Source: Porphyromonadaceae bacterium W3.11 | GTDB taxonomy: Bacteria > Bacteroidota > Bacteroidia > Bacteroidales > Porphyromonadaceae | Length of the DNA: 64,000 bases | NCBI GenBank assembly: GCA_030434245.1 | Contig: JAUISX010000001.1 | Coordinates: forward strand, 124,001 to 188,000 | Direction: 5' to 3' | Shown: one piece after another, positions 42,984 through 51,823 of the stretch | Position numbering within the stretch: position 1 is the stretch's first letter | Layout: every line of letters begins with the position of its first letter | Notes under the pieces: model-generated | Told to the model about the DNA's origin: nothing | The model's input: only the letters and a program-made list of their open reading frames with translations | The model's database searches: none | Program-made: the position numbers and the translations under genes

Positions 42984-44960
42984 ATGGGATTCAAAGAAGT
43001 AATGGCTTTACGCCAAGCAAGAGAACTAGAAAAAGCTCTTATCCTTGCAAGAGAAGACTATAGTAAGAATCAGGATCAATGGTCAGCATCTGCATTGTTT
43101 TGGGTGCTTAAAGATTTGGCAGATGATTTAATTGATACTAAGGAAACCAATAAGGCTCTACCATATATCCTTGAGATGGAGTCATTAGTTGGTGAAATGG
43201 GGGCGACTGTTAATGTCGCAACGGAGGCACTCGAAAAGTTGCAAAGAATGACTATCCCCCACTATAATGAAATTATAGAGCTAACAAATGAGATAAAAAA
43301 GACGACCCGAAGAGACAGAATAAGGGACATCTACGCTACAGTTACGGAGTGGTATAATGAAGATGAAAAAGGTATTCACTCATCCCTACATGACTATTTT
43401 TCTGAAATTTTGGTTACCTATCTAGGTAATCAATTGGGATATATAGATTATGAAGAGTTCGAAGAGCTCAATAAACTATATCATTCGCTACAGAATACTC
43501 GTCCATCAAAAGTCCATTCTAATTACTTAGAGCTAGCACTGGAAGCGAAGGAAAAGTTTGAGAACAAGATGAATCTGGGTGACTTTCTTGATGATTGGGA
43601 TCTAGTAAACCTCACCCCTGAGGATTGGAACCGAGAAGAAACAAGATTCACCTCTAGTCGTTCCTTAGCAGAAAGAACACTTAACGCAACGATTACAGAG
43701 TTCCTAGATCTTGCGACACCAGGCAAGGAAGTACCTGCACCGATATACCAACTCCTCCTAGATGCGGTTAGCTTTTACCCTGATGATGAATTAGTCCAGC
43801 TCACACAAGCTAGGATACAGATGATAGAAGGCAATAGAGAGAGAGCCCTTGAGATGTATCGAAAGCTCTTAATCACACTTGAAGAGCCAAGAGCTTGGAT
43901 GGAGTTTGCCACCCTTATTGAAGATGTAGATATAAAGATGGGTGGGCTATGTATGGCACTTCGCAAAGAGGATGATGACTATCAAGGCTATTTGATTATT
44001 ACTCGATTAGAATTAACGAAAATTCTGATCCAGAAGAAACTATATGAAAATGCTCTTCGTGAACTTAATATTATAGCTCAGATTAGTCTAGAAAAAGCAT
44101 ATGAACTACCAGAGGGATATCATGAGTTGTTAAAAAAGATCCCCAACAATACCATTGCGGATAAGAACAATAGGGAGTTTTATTACCCCAACTCTCGTCC
44201 TGCTCAGGAGTATATATACGAGCCACTTCCTACACGGACTATGCTCGTACTAGACATCATAGCTATTAAGCTCAAGGATGGTAATCAAGTGGTACCGATG
44301 CTTAAATTAATCGACACTGAAGGTTCTACCGCACTGGTATCGCCCAAGGAAAGTGGTATAATACAAGGGGATAACAGAGGTCTATGTTATGAAGTGAAGT
44401 TACTAGAGCGTCCCAAACGCTATAATAAAGTGGTACTCATGACACTATCGAAAGAGCAGGAGCCTAAGAAAATATTCCCAACAATGGTAGGGTATATCAA
44501 TGGATATAGTCAGGTACAATTTGCTCACCACGTGATGGACACGAATAGTCGCCATCATTACTTACCAGGCAGTGAAAGTGATTATATGTTTGGAGAGTTT
44601 ATAGAGTTCATCCATATTCTTGAATTCCCAGTTCAGAAGAAACGGATAAAGGGGAGAGACAATAACCCATCTCCTAGAGAATATCTCTTACTTCCTAGTC
44701 GATTGGATCCTCTTGAAGCTATTAAGGAATTCCCATCAATGTCAGCAGAGGTTGTTAAGGTACGGGAGGAAGATTATATCTTAATCACCGAAAAGAATAT
44801 CCGTAGCTTCGTCAACCACTCTGTATCTCCTGTCGCTTTAGAAGAGGGAGATACTGTGATGGTAAGAGGTTTCCAACAAAGGCACAAAGATCGCCGTACT
44901 GGAGAAATTTCGTACTCTTTTAACACCATCTCCATAGAGCTACCTACCAATAAAGATTAG
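42984..44960 (+). CDS. Helical-repeat (TPR-like) protein with C-terminal beta-rich domains, function unknown
   Basis: Large cytoplasmic protein (658 aa), no signal or membrane segment. Residues about 1-90 and 250-390 are alpha-helical with TPR-like spacing (EVMALRQARELEKALILARED; QARIQMIEGNRERALEMYRKL; KILIQKKLYENALRELNIIA). From about 420 the chain turns beta-rich, with KDGNQVVPMLKLID, FPTMVGYINGYSQVQFAHHV and, at the end, TVMVRGFQQRHKDRRTGEISYSFNTISIEL, which looks like OB/S1-type strands. The opening resembles proteins that I recall annotated as DUF7017, with low certainty. It follows the DUF3127 OB-fold gene on the same strand after a 346-base gap with hairpins; a joint role in nucleic-acid handling is possible. 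Confidence 0.6.
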   Translation: MGFKEVMALRQARELEKALILAREDYSKNQDQWSASALFWVLKDLADDLIDTKETNKALPYILEMESLVGEMGATVNVATEALEKLQRMTIPHYNEIIELTNEIKKTTRRDRIRDIYATVTEWYNEDEKGIHSSLHDYFSEILVTYLGNQLGYIDYEEFEELNKLYHSLQNTRPSKVHSNYLELALEAKEKFENKMNLGDFLDDWDLVNLTPEDWNREETRFTSSRSLAERTLNATITEFLDLATPGKEVPAPIYQLLLDAVSFYPDDELVQLTQARIQMIEGNRERALEMYRKLLITLEEPRAWMEFATLIEDVDIKMGGLCMALRKEDDDYQGYLIITRLELTKILIQKKLYENALRELNIIAQISLEKAYELPEGYHELLKKIPNNTIADKNNREFYYPNSRPAQEYIYEPLPTRTMLVLDIIAIKLKDGNQVVPMLKLIDTEGSTALVSPKESGIIQGDNRGLCYEVKLLERPKRYNKVVLMTLSKEQEPKKIFPTMVGYINGYSQVQFAHHVMDTNSRHHYLPGSESDYMFGEFIEFIHILEFPVQKKRIKGRDNNPSPREYLLLPSRLDPLEAIKEFPSMSAEVVKVREEDYILITEKNIRSFVNHSVSPVALEEGDTVMVRGFQQRHKDRRTGEISYSFNTISIELPTNKD

Positions 44961-44986
44961 ATATGATCTTTGATCATTATAAGACC

Positions 44987-46030
44987 TATAATAACGTGAG
45001 TTCGGGATAAGAAACAGGAGTAAAAACACTAGGAAAAGTGGTGAATTATTTGTATCTTAGTAATTGATTACCAGCTAATTACAAGAAAATAAAACACCAC
45101 TTTTATGACAACAAATATACTAGAATCATTTTGTATTATCGACGATTTCTCTATTCAGTTTGATCGTGTTGTTGCTGAGAATGCTATAGAACAAGGAGGT
45201 AAGAAGAGAAGAAATAGAAAATCACGTCTTTCTGACAGTGAGGTCATGACAATACTCATACTTTTTCATATGTCAAGATATAGAGACCTCAAGTCCTTCT
45301 ATCTCAAATATGTTCAGGTTCATCTTAAAAGTGAATTTCCTCAAACAGTCTCCTATAATCGTTTTGTGGAACTTCAAACTAAAGTGGGGCTAAAGCTTGT
45401 TATGTTTCTCAATATGTGCTGCTTAGGAAAGTGTACAGGTGTTTCTTTTATTGACTCTACTCCTCTAAGATCTTGTCATATCAAACGGGAAAGAACCCAT
45501 AAGACTATGAAAGGTTGGGCACAGAAAGGTCGCTCCACAATGGGTTGGTTCTATGGCTTTAAACTGCATCTTGTTATCAATGACAAAGGAGAGATTATCA
45601 CCTATCAGATCACGCCTGGTAATACAGATGACAGAGCTCCACTAAAGGATGACTCTTTCTCTAAGAAACTCTTTGGTAAGCTCATTGCGGATAGAGGATA
45701 TATCTCAAAGAGTCTATTTGACAAGCTCTTTATTGATGATATACACTTGATTACAAAACTTAAGAAGAATATGAAGAATGCTCTAATGCATATTCATGAT
45801 AAAATTCTCCTTCGAAAAAGAGCCATCATAGAAACCGTCAATGATCTCTTAAAGAATGTATGCCAAATAGAACATACGAGACATCGCAGTGTCAATAATT
45901 TCGTAGTCAATCTGGTTTCAGGATTACTTGCGTACAACTTGATGCCTAAAAAGCCTTCCTTAAATCTTGAAATTATTGATAAAGAGGCTCTTGCTATAGT
46001 TTCTTAAATCGAACTCGCGTTATAATAAGG
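44987..46030. mobile_element. IS982-family insertion sequence
   Basis: Near 44990-45005 the sequence ataataacgtgagttcg is matched in inverted orientation by cgaactcgcgttataata at about 46010-46027. They bracket an intact transposase. A clean target duplication was not found, so the ends are approximate and may reflect an old insertion. Confidence 0.75.
45105..46007 (+). CDS. IS982-family transposase
   Basis: Transposase (300 aa) with N-terminal region KSRLSDSEVMTILILFHMSRYRDLKSFY and catalytic core: first Asp in GVSFIDSTPLRSC, then KGWAQKGRSTMGWFYGFKLHLVINDKGE, second Asp in LIADRGYISKSLF, and Glu in RAIIETVNDLLK. The C-terminus NFVVNLVSGLLAYNL is typical. The gene is uninterrupted. Its family includes IS195-type elements known from Porphyromonas gingivalis. 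Confidence 0.93.
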   Translation: MTTNILESFCIIDDFSIQFDRVVAENAIEQGGKKRRNRKSRLSDSEVMTILILFHMSRYRDLKSFYLKYVQVHLKSEFPQTVSYNRFVELQTKVGLKLVMFLNMCCLGKCTGVSFIDSTPLRSCHIKRERTHKTMKGWAQKGRSTMGWFYGFKLHLVINDKGEIITYQITPGNTDDRAPLKDDSFSKKLFGKLIADRGYISKSLFDKLFIDDIHLITKLKKNMKNALMHIHDKILLRKRAIIETVNDLLKNVCQIEHTRHRSVNNFVVNLVSGLLAYNLMPKKPSLNLEIIDKEALAIVS

Positions 46031-46062
46031 GGATTGAAGACTCGTAAGGAAGAGTAAAGTAA

Positions 46063-46096
46063 AAGACCGCAAGTTTACAAAGAAACTTACGGTCTT
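46063..46096. terminator. Bidirectional terminator between IS982 element and lpd
   Basis: A 14-bp stem with one mismatch (46063-46076 with 46083-46096) is followed on the plus strand by a T7 run. On the minus strand it serves lpd, whose stop is 27 bases away. Confidence 0.75.
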
Positions 46097-46122
46097 TTTT
46101 TATACAAACACCATCTAAGGAA

Positions 46123-47481
46123 TTACATCTCAAACAAGGCCTCATGAACAATCTCACCAACTGTTGGATGAGGAAACACATGGGTCCTGAACTGCTCTAC
46201 CGTCAAACCCTCAGTGATAGCAATGCCTATAATCACGATGAGTTCGGAAGATGGATTACCGATCATATGAGCACCTAAGATCTTACCATCCTTAGCATCC
46301 ACAAGCATCTTAAAGAGGCCATTACCGCTCTCATTCTCTACGACAAAACGACCAGCATAGCTTGCCGCTAGACTTAATGACTTGTATTCTACACCTTCTT
46401 TCTTAAGCTCATCCTCTGTCTTACCTACCCCAGCAATCTCAGGATGGGTATAAACGACACCTGGAATTGCCGCATAGGACATAGGATCACCAGTACCCTT
46501 GAGGATATGCTTTATAGCCACTTCACCTTCACGTATAGCAGTGTGAGCGAGCAAAGATTTACCATTCACATCACCTATAGCATACACCTGTGGATGAGAA
46601 GTCTGAAGATACTCGTTAGTTGGAACTCCTCTATTTGGCTCAATATTCAAGGTCTCTAATCCCAGACCATCTACTACTGATCTACGACCAGCACTTATCA
46701 TGACTTGATCTCCCTCAAGCTTTTCTTGAGTGCCATCAGAAAGCTCTATAGTCAAGCCATCTTTAGAGGCTCCTATAACCTTAGTATCAAGATAGAACTT
46801 CACACCACGCTTTTCATACTCTTCTTGGAGCATTGATGAAATCTCACTATCCATAGGACCAAGGATTTTAGGCATCATCTCAATCACCGATACCTCACAT
46901 CCCATGCTATTAAAAACACTTACAAACTCCATCCCTATGACGCCACCACCTACTATCAATATACGCTTAGGCAGCTCCTTAGCATCAAGAGCCTCACGGC
47001 TAGTCCAGTAATCAATTTCGTCTAGACCTTTAATAGGAGGTACAAATGTGGCTGACCCTGTAGCAAGTATTACATTCTTAGCAAGGTATTCAGTATCATT
47101 AGCTGAAACCTTAATAAAGCCGTCCTGCTCACCAGCAAGTTGTGCGTGAGCTTCCACAACTTCCACACCAGCCCCTTGCATCTTCTGCTTAACGCCAGCC
47201 ACGAGCTTACGAACAATCTTCTGCTTACGAGAGACTATCTTTTTGTAATCAGGAACGAGCTCTCCCTCCACGGTAATCCCATACTTCTTAGACTCTCTCA
47301 TGCTATCGAGCATATTGGCACTATACAATAGGGCTTTTGTAGGAATACACCCTTCATTAAGACAGACCCCTCCAAGCTTATTCTCTTCAAATAAGATGGT
47401 CTTCAATCCATTCTTCGCAGCTAATGCCGCAGCGTTATATCCTCCTGGACCAGCTCCGATTATAGCAACATCGTACTTCAT
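46123..47481 (-). CDS. lpdA: Dihydrolipoyl dehydrogenase (E3)
   Basis: FAD-dependent disulfide oxidoreductase that reoxidises lipoamide in 2-oxoacid dehydrogenase complexes or the glycine cleavage system. N-terminal dinucleotide motif DVAIIGAGPGGYNAA, redox disulfide GGVCLNEGCIPTK, NAD motif ILIVGGGVIGMEFVSVF, AIGDVNGKSLLAHTAIREG, and C-terminal active-site HVFPHPTVGEIVHEALFE. ATG 47481 (MKYDVAII) is chosen; the extra 16 residues upstream are not homologous. It is monocistronic here, with no E1/E2 genes beside it. lipB, which makes lipoyl groups, lies 16 kb away. Confidence 0.94.
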   Translation of the reverse strand: MKYDVAIIGAGPGGYNAAALAAKNGLKTILFEENKLGGVCLNEGCIPTKALLYSANMLDSMRESKKYGITVEGELVPDYKKIVSRKQKIVRKLVAGVKQKMQGAGVEVVEAHAQLAGEQDGFIKVSANDTEYLAKNVILATGSATFVPPIKGLDEIDYWTSREALDAKELPKRILIVGGGVIGMEFVSVFNSMGCEVSVIEMMPKILGPMDSEISSMLQEEYEKRGVKFYLDTKVIGASKDGLTIELSDGTQEKLEGDQVMISAGRRSVVDGLGLETLNIEPNRGVPTNEYLQTSHPQVYAIGDVNGKSLLAHTAIREGEVAIKHILKGTGDPMSYAAIPGVVYTHPEIAGVGKTEDELKKEGVEYKSLSLAASYAGRFVVENESGNGLFKMLVDAKDGKILGAHMIGNPSSELIVIIGIAITEGLTVEQFRTHVFPHPTVGEIVHEALFEM

Positions 47482-47579
47482 ATATAAAAATGCTTTTCTA
47501 GTTTTAATAAAAAATAATTTTTCCACCACAAGATAGCCATTTTATCATCAAATCCATAGTAAAGCGTTAATCTTTTTAC

Positions 47580-47587
47580 TAAGTTTG
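47580..47587 (+). promoter_or_regulatory. -7 element of rmuC
   Basis: TAAGTTTG matches TAnnTTTG and overlaps the upstream start of the open frame (47585), which supports ATG 47621. Confidence 0.5.
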
Positions 47588-47620
47588 TACGGCATCAACA
47601 AACATATAAACAAATCATTT

Positions 47621-48937
47621 ATGATACACCCCAATATACTTTATTTACTCCTTGGAGTTCTTATATCGACCTTTATTTTTTTCATTTACCACTCTAGATA
47701 TCGCAGAAGGATTTCAATACAATTGGATAAAAAACGAGAGCTAGAAAAAGAAGTGATAACTCTTAAGGAACGTGAGAAGATTCAAATCCAAGAGCTATCC
47801 AATGCAGAGCTCCAATTCAAAGAACGACTTGAAGAACAAAAAGCACAGAGTACCCGTTTGCTAGAGATGCATAAAGACTCTTTCAACCTACAAATGAAAA
47901 CAATGGAAGCTCAGTTCGAATCCTTGTCAGAGAAAATAACAAAGCAAAGAGCTGAAGAACTATCAAGGAGCAACAGCACTTCAATGAATGGAATTATCAA
48001 CCCCCTGAAAGAAACCATTGAGAAAATGGAGAAAAGCCTTAAGGATAATAACGAAAAAGGGGCTGAGAGGATCGGTTCACTCAGGGAGCAAATAAATAGC
48101 CTCGTGAATCACACCACTATGATTGGGAATAAAGCTGATGATCTCTCTAATGCTCTACGAATGAAGAGCAAGATACAAGGTAATTGGGGAGAAACGATTC
48201 TCGAAACCTTACTACAGAGTGAAGGACTAGAGGAGTATATTCATTACGAAGCTCAAAAGACTATTAAGGATGATCAAAATAGGACTCTATACCCTGACTT
48301 TGTGATAAGGCTACCAGATAGTAGAGTCGTCATCATTGATGCAAAAGTATCACTTAATGCGTACTCCGATTACCACGCAGCTGAAGATGAGACCTCAAAA
48401 AGTGCATTCCTGAAAAGTCATATAAATAGTGTGAGACAGCACGTTAAGGAGTTGGCAGATAAGAAATACTATAAACATATGGATAAAGAATTCAGCACGC
48501 CTGACTTTGTCATCATGTTTGTCCCTATCCCAGGAGCACTCCAACTGGCACTCGAAAATGATTCAAAGCTTTACCAAGAAGCCACAAAGCAAGGAATATT
48601 CCTCTCTAGTACCCAAAGTATCATGCCTATCCTATGGGTTATTAAGGATCTTTGGACTCAAACCAAACAGGAACGAAATATGGAGGAAATCGTTAGAAAT
48701 GCTCAGCACCTTCTAAATAGACTTGCGAATTTCTTTGATGATTTTGAAAAAATCGAGCTCAGCCTAGAGCAAGCAAAAAAGGCCTACGAGAATGCAGATA
48801 AAAAAATGAGAGGACAGCAAAGCATACTTGTCTCTGCTAAGAGAATTAAGGAGGCTGGAATTAAATTACAAAACAATAAAAAACTACCAGATCTTCTAAT
48901 CGATAACGAAAATGATGGGCTACCAATGATAGAATAA
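47621..48937 (+). CDS. rmuC: DNA recombination protein RmuC
   Basis: RmuC-family protein (438 aa) thought to limit inversions between short repeats, with a nuclease-like fold. An N-terminal membrane anchor (about 2-24, YLLLGVLISTFIFFIYH) is followed by a long coiled coil (about 30-140, KKRELEKEVITLKEREK). The RmuC domain runs from about 185 (GNWGETILETLLQSEGL), with YPDFVIRLPDSRVVIIDAKVSLNAYSDY holding the PD-(D/E)xK-like residues, FVIMFVPIPGALQLAL, and a C-terminal helical part. The start was moved inward because of the promoter at 47580-47587. Confidence 0.92.
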   Translation: MIHPNILYLLLGVLISTFIFFIYHSRYRRRISIQLDKKRELEKEVITLKEREKIQIQELSNAELQFKERLEEQKAQSTRLLEMHKDSFNLQMKTMEAQFESLSEKITKQRAEELSRSNSTSMNGIINPLKETIEKMEKSLKDNNEKGAERIGSLREQINSLVNHTTMIGNKADDLSNALRMKSKIQGNWGETILETLLQSEGLEEYIHYEAQKTIKDDQNRTLYPDFVIRLPDSRVVIIDAKVSLNAYSDYHAAEDETSKSAFLKSHINSVRQHVKELADKKYYKHMDKEFSTPDFVIMFVPIPGALQLALENDSKLYQEATKQGIFLSSTQSIMPILWVIKDLWTQTKQERNMEEIVRNAQHLLNRLANFFDDFEKIELSLEQAKKAYENADKKMRGQQSILVSAKRIKEAGIKLQNNKKLPDLLIDNENDGLPMIE

Positions 48938-49548
48938 GAGACTGCAGAAGAATCAATCTAAGCACAGCCTCTTAGCTGTAATCAATCCAGGCGAGAATGC
49001 CTAGGTTAATTTGAGAATATCTCAGAGCATATTTAAGTCATTAAAGCATATTTCGAACCTTTCTGAATATATTAACAAAAGCTATAGTTAAGCATTAATT
49101 CTTGAATGATTGACATCATTAATACGCTTAAGTAAATCATAGAAAAGGGTGGCAATATTTAGGTAACATGAACTATATATAGCACTTAAAATGAATACCG
49201 TACCGTACGGTACGCAAGCAGGTATTCTAAACGATTCTAATACACCCTTGCAACGATTGTTGAGAAAACAGAAAAAGTAATCTAGCTTACTTCTAAGAAG
49301 CACAAGCCGTTAGCCTTTGTTACTAATTATTTTACTAGAAATATATTTATTAATCAGCACACATATTTAGGAATAATAGTTTTTGAGAATTATGCATAAA
49401 CAGAAGTAAGACTAAAAAGATACGCTTTTATCAAGAGTAAGATAAATATATCAACGTCCCAGCTCCATTATAAAGCAGTCCCATACAGTGATCACTGTAT
49501 GGGACTGTCTTGTATGCATCCGATGCATCCTAGCTATGAGCTAGAGAA
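48938..49548. other. Long gene-free stretch with a perfect 16-bp palindrome
   Basis: cgtaccgtacggtacg at 49199-49214 is a perfect palindrome far from neighbouring gene ends. The long hairpin at 49476-49507 is the terminator of the porin operon. A 71-codon open frame on the minus strand around 49088-49303 has no family features. Confidence 0.5.
49476..49507 (-). terminator. Terminator of the dcuB-asparaginase-porin operon
   Basis: A perfect 32-bp palindrome lies 41 bases past the porin stop and is followed on the minus strand by ctttataatgg. Confidence 0.75.
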
Positions 49549-50706
49549 TCAGAATAGAGGAAGTTGATAAATAAATCCTAGTGAAAGACGATGAGTATTA
49601 ACATTCTTATCTAGCCCATTTATATCATGGGTACGCCCTACATAGGTAAGGAAGAAATGAAGGCCATCGTCCTGGAAAGGATAGTACTCAAGCCCAGCAA
49701 AATAACCGTAGCTGGTCATCTGAGTATCGTACTTAAAGAAAGTGGACTTATTATCATCTTCAGAATTTGCTGCACCTGCTGTCTCGTACATCCCTTTGAG
49801 GAATACGTTCCAATTAGGATCGATGCGATAATTCATCTTAAGAACAAGAGAAAGGTACTCAACATTTTTGGAGCTGTCAATGATAAACTTACGATTGAGC
49901 CCTTCATTAGAGTACATAGCATCGAAGAATCCACCGAATTTACCGAAGTTAAATTGGTTACCTAGCGCGAAATAATGCATATTGTAACTGCGATTATCGT
50001 CTTTGGCTTGATTCATAATAGAGTAAGACCATCTAGTGCTCCAGAAAGGTGCGATGGTACCATTCCAGTTAAAAGTGTATACCCATGGAAGCTTAACTTC
50101 TCTGATACCGTCAAGTTGCGAATAAGTATCCTCAAAAGCACCATTGCGACCATTAAGTATTTGGAACTGGAGCTGTTGCCCAGGAGCAACTTGATAAGCA
50201 ATATTCACCCCGGTAAGGAAGTTACTCATGTACTCAATCATATTGCTATACTCATAGATCTCAATAGGGTTGAGGTCAAATTCAATACCTCCGTAGGCAG
50301 CACATTGCTTACCAAGAAAGAGTGACCAGCGATCGCTCATCTGTAATCCTATCCCTGCTATATCAATGGAGGTTGGTAAGTTATCAATGTGACCATTACC
50401 TGAATTGCCTCTATTGATCCTCTGTCTCCATCTAAATGAAAGCCAGTCTGTCACGTTACCTCTCGCTTCAATGCGTAGCTGGCGACCATTAAAGTTACCA
50501 TGGTCAAATCCATCGTTATTAAATAAGAAGTCAGCAGACATATTACTATTGAGGTAGAGATTAAAGCGATCTTGCTTCTGCTCTATCAGTCCTACTCTTT
50601 CTGCAAGGCTCTTCTCATTAGTGTAGTGCTCTTGCTGTGCCATTACTGTATGGGCTCCAAGTAGGATGAGAGCCGTAGCCGTAATGATTCTAAAGGTTTT
50701 CTTCAT
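49549..50706 (-). CDS. Outer-membrane porin, phosphate-selective OprO/OprP type fold
   Basis: Beta-barrel outer-membrane protein (385 aa). The signal peptide is about 1-23 (IITATALILLGAHTVMAQQ), followed by a short coiled-coil-like stretch (LAERVGLIEQKQDRFN), then alternating strands with aromatic residues, ending YQLPLF, the terminal Phe expected for insertion by the BAM complex. Internal landmarks: NVTDWLSFRWRQRIN, DRWSLFLGKQCAAYGG. It is the last gene of an operon, 15 bases after the asparaginase, so it likely admits asparagine, aspartate or dicarboxylates. A shorter paralogue lies at 54885. Confidence 0.82.
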   Translation of the reverse strand: MKKTFRIITATALILLGAHTVMAQQEHYTNEKSLAERVGLIEQKQDRFNLYLNSNMSADFLFNNDGFDHGNFNGRQLRIEARGNVTDWLSFRWRQRINRGNSGNGHIDNLPTSIDIAGIGLQMSDRWSLFLGKQCAAYGGIEFDLNPIEIYEYSNMIEYMSNFLTGVNIAYQVAPGQQLQFQILNGRNGAFEDTYSQLDGIREVKLPWVYTFNWNGTIAPFWSTRWSYSIMNQAKDDNRSYNMHYFALGNQFNFGKFGGFFDAMYSNEGLNRKFIIDSSKNVEYLSLVLKMNYRIDPNWNVFLKGMYETAGAANSEDDNKSTFFKYDTQMTSYGYFAGLEYYPFQDDGLHFFLTYVGRTHDINGLDKNVNTHRLSLGFIYQLPLF

Positions 50707-50721
50707 GATTGACATAAAAGA

Positions 50722-51780
50722 TTAGAATAGATTGAAATACTCTTGTGTTTTTTGCCAGTCTGCACCCGATAGAATAGCAAGCTGCAATAGGATACGAGCC
50801 TTTTGTGGATTGAGCGTCTGTGATGCTACAAACTGGTTCGCATTGTCATCGACCTCATTATCTAGTGTAGTAGGTCCTGATGGAAGGCGTGAGCTACGTA
50901 CTACTAAGATATTATTCTGGCGTGCTTTCTGAAGTACTGGAAATAAGTTTTTGTGGATGTTACCGTTACCCACACCAGCGTGTACAATACCTTGGTAGCC
51001 ATTCTCTAGCATAGGCTCAACCATATCAGCCTCTACATTAGAGTATGAGTATACAATGCCTACCTTAGGAAGGGTTGTAGCGTTGCTTACGTCAAAGACG
51101 ATACGCTGCTCTGCCTTTGGTAGCCCGCTATTCATAACATAATGAGCTTCTCTATTATACACATATCCGATAGGACCAGCATTGAGAGCCTTGAAAGTTG
51201 CCACATCAAGAGTGTGTGTCTTTGTGATTGTCGCAGCATCGAGGATCTGTCCATTCATCACGACCAAAACGCCTCTACCAGCACTTTCTGGAGAACATGC
51301 TGTAACAGCGGCATTGTAGAGATTGAGTGGGCCATCAGCACTCATAGCTGTAGAAGAGCGCATTGATCCTACAAGAACAACGGGCTTAGGCTGGCGAATA
51401 GTGAGGCTAAGGAAAAATGCTGTTTCCTCCATGGTATCTGTTCCATGAGTGATAACGACAGCATCTGTCTCATCATTGTCAAAGAGCTCATTAATCCTAT
51501 GAGCAAGTGTTAGCCAGACCTCGTCAGACATGTCTTGTGAGCCGATATTGACAATCTGCTCTCCAGTAACCTCTGCAAGGTCATTGATCTGTGGTACGGC
51601 GTCAAGAAGTGTACCAATAGCTAGCTGACCAGCGGTGTAGTTAGAGGTTGTGGCTGATACGCCTGCACCTGCGATAGTACCACCAGTAGCAAGAATGTGT
51701 AAACGTGGCTTCTGAGCCATTGCTGTAAGTGACAAGCATGCCACTAAGCAGAGTAATGAGATTCGATTAAAAAGTTTCAT
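50722..51780 (-). CDS. ansB: Periplasmic L-asparaginase (type II)
   Basis: Hydrolyses asparagine to aspartate and ammonia. The signal peptide (about 1-22, LLCLVACLSLTAMA-QK) places it in the periplasm. First catalytic motif HILATGGTIAG (nucleophile Thr in GGT) and second HGTDTMEETAFFL (Thr-Asp with downstream Lys in KPVVLVGSMR). The C-terminal DGADWQ-type region is present as LSGADWQKTQEYF. The length of 352 aa is normal. It lies 43 bases after dcuB and 15 before the porin, giving a pathway of entry, hydrolysis and uptake. Confidence 0.94.
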   Translation of the reverse strand: MKLFNRISLLCLVACLSLTAMAQKPRLHILATGGTIAGAGVSATTSNYTAGQLAIGTLLDAVPQINDLAEVTGEQIVNIGSQDMSDEVWLTLAHRINELFDNDETDAVVITHGTDTMEETAFFLSLTIRQPKPVVLVGSMRSSTAMSADGPLNLYNAAVTACSPESAGRGVLVVMNGQILDAATITKTHTLDVATFKALNAGPIGYVYNREAHYVMNSGLPKAEQRIVFDVSNATTLPKVGIVYSYSNVEADMVEPMLENGYQGIVHAGVGNGNIHKNLFPVLQKARQNNILVVRSSRLPSGPTTLDNEVDDNANQFVASQTLNPQKARILLQLAILSGADWQKTQEYFNLF

Positions 51781-51823
51781 ATTGTAATCATTTAATAAGT
51801 TAAATAATACTACTTCATATAGT

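Noticed and set aside
42984-46030. Idea that the helical-repeat gene and IS982 element form a defence island
   Set aside because: No nuclease, helicase, toxin or methylase is nearby, and the other neighbours are housekeeping genes.
49088-49303. 71-codon frame in the gene-free region after rmuC
   Set aside because: Low-complexity Leu/Cys/Tyr composition, no promoter, and it contains the palindrome; coding is unlikely.
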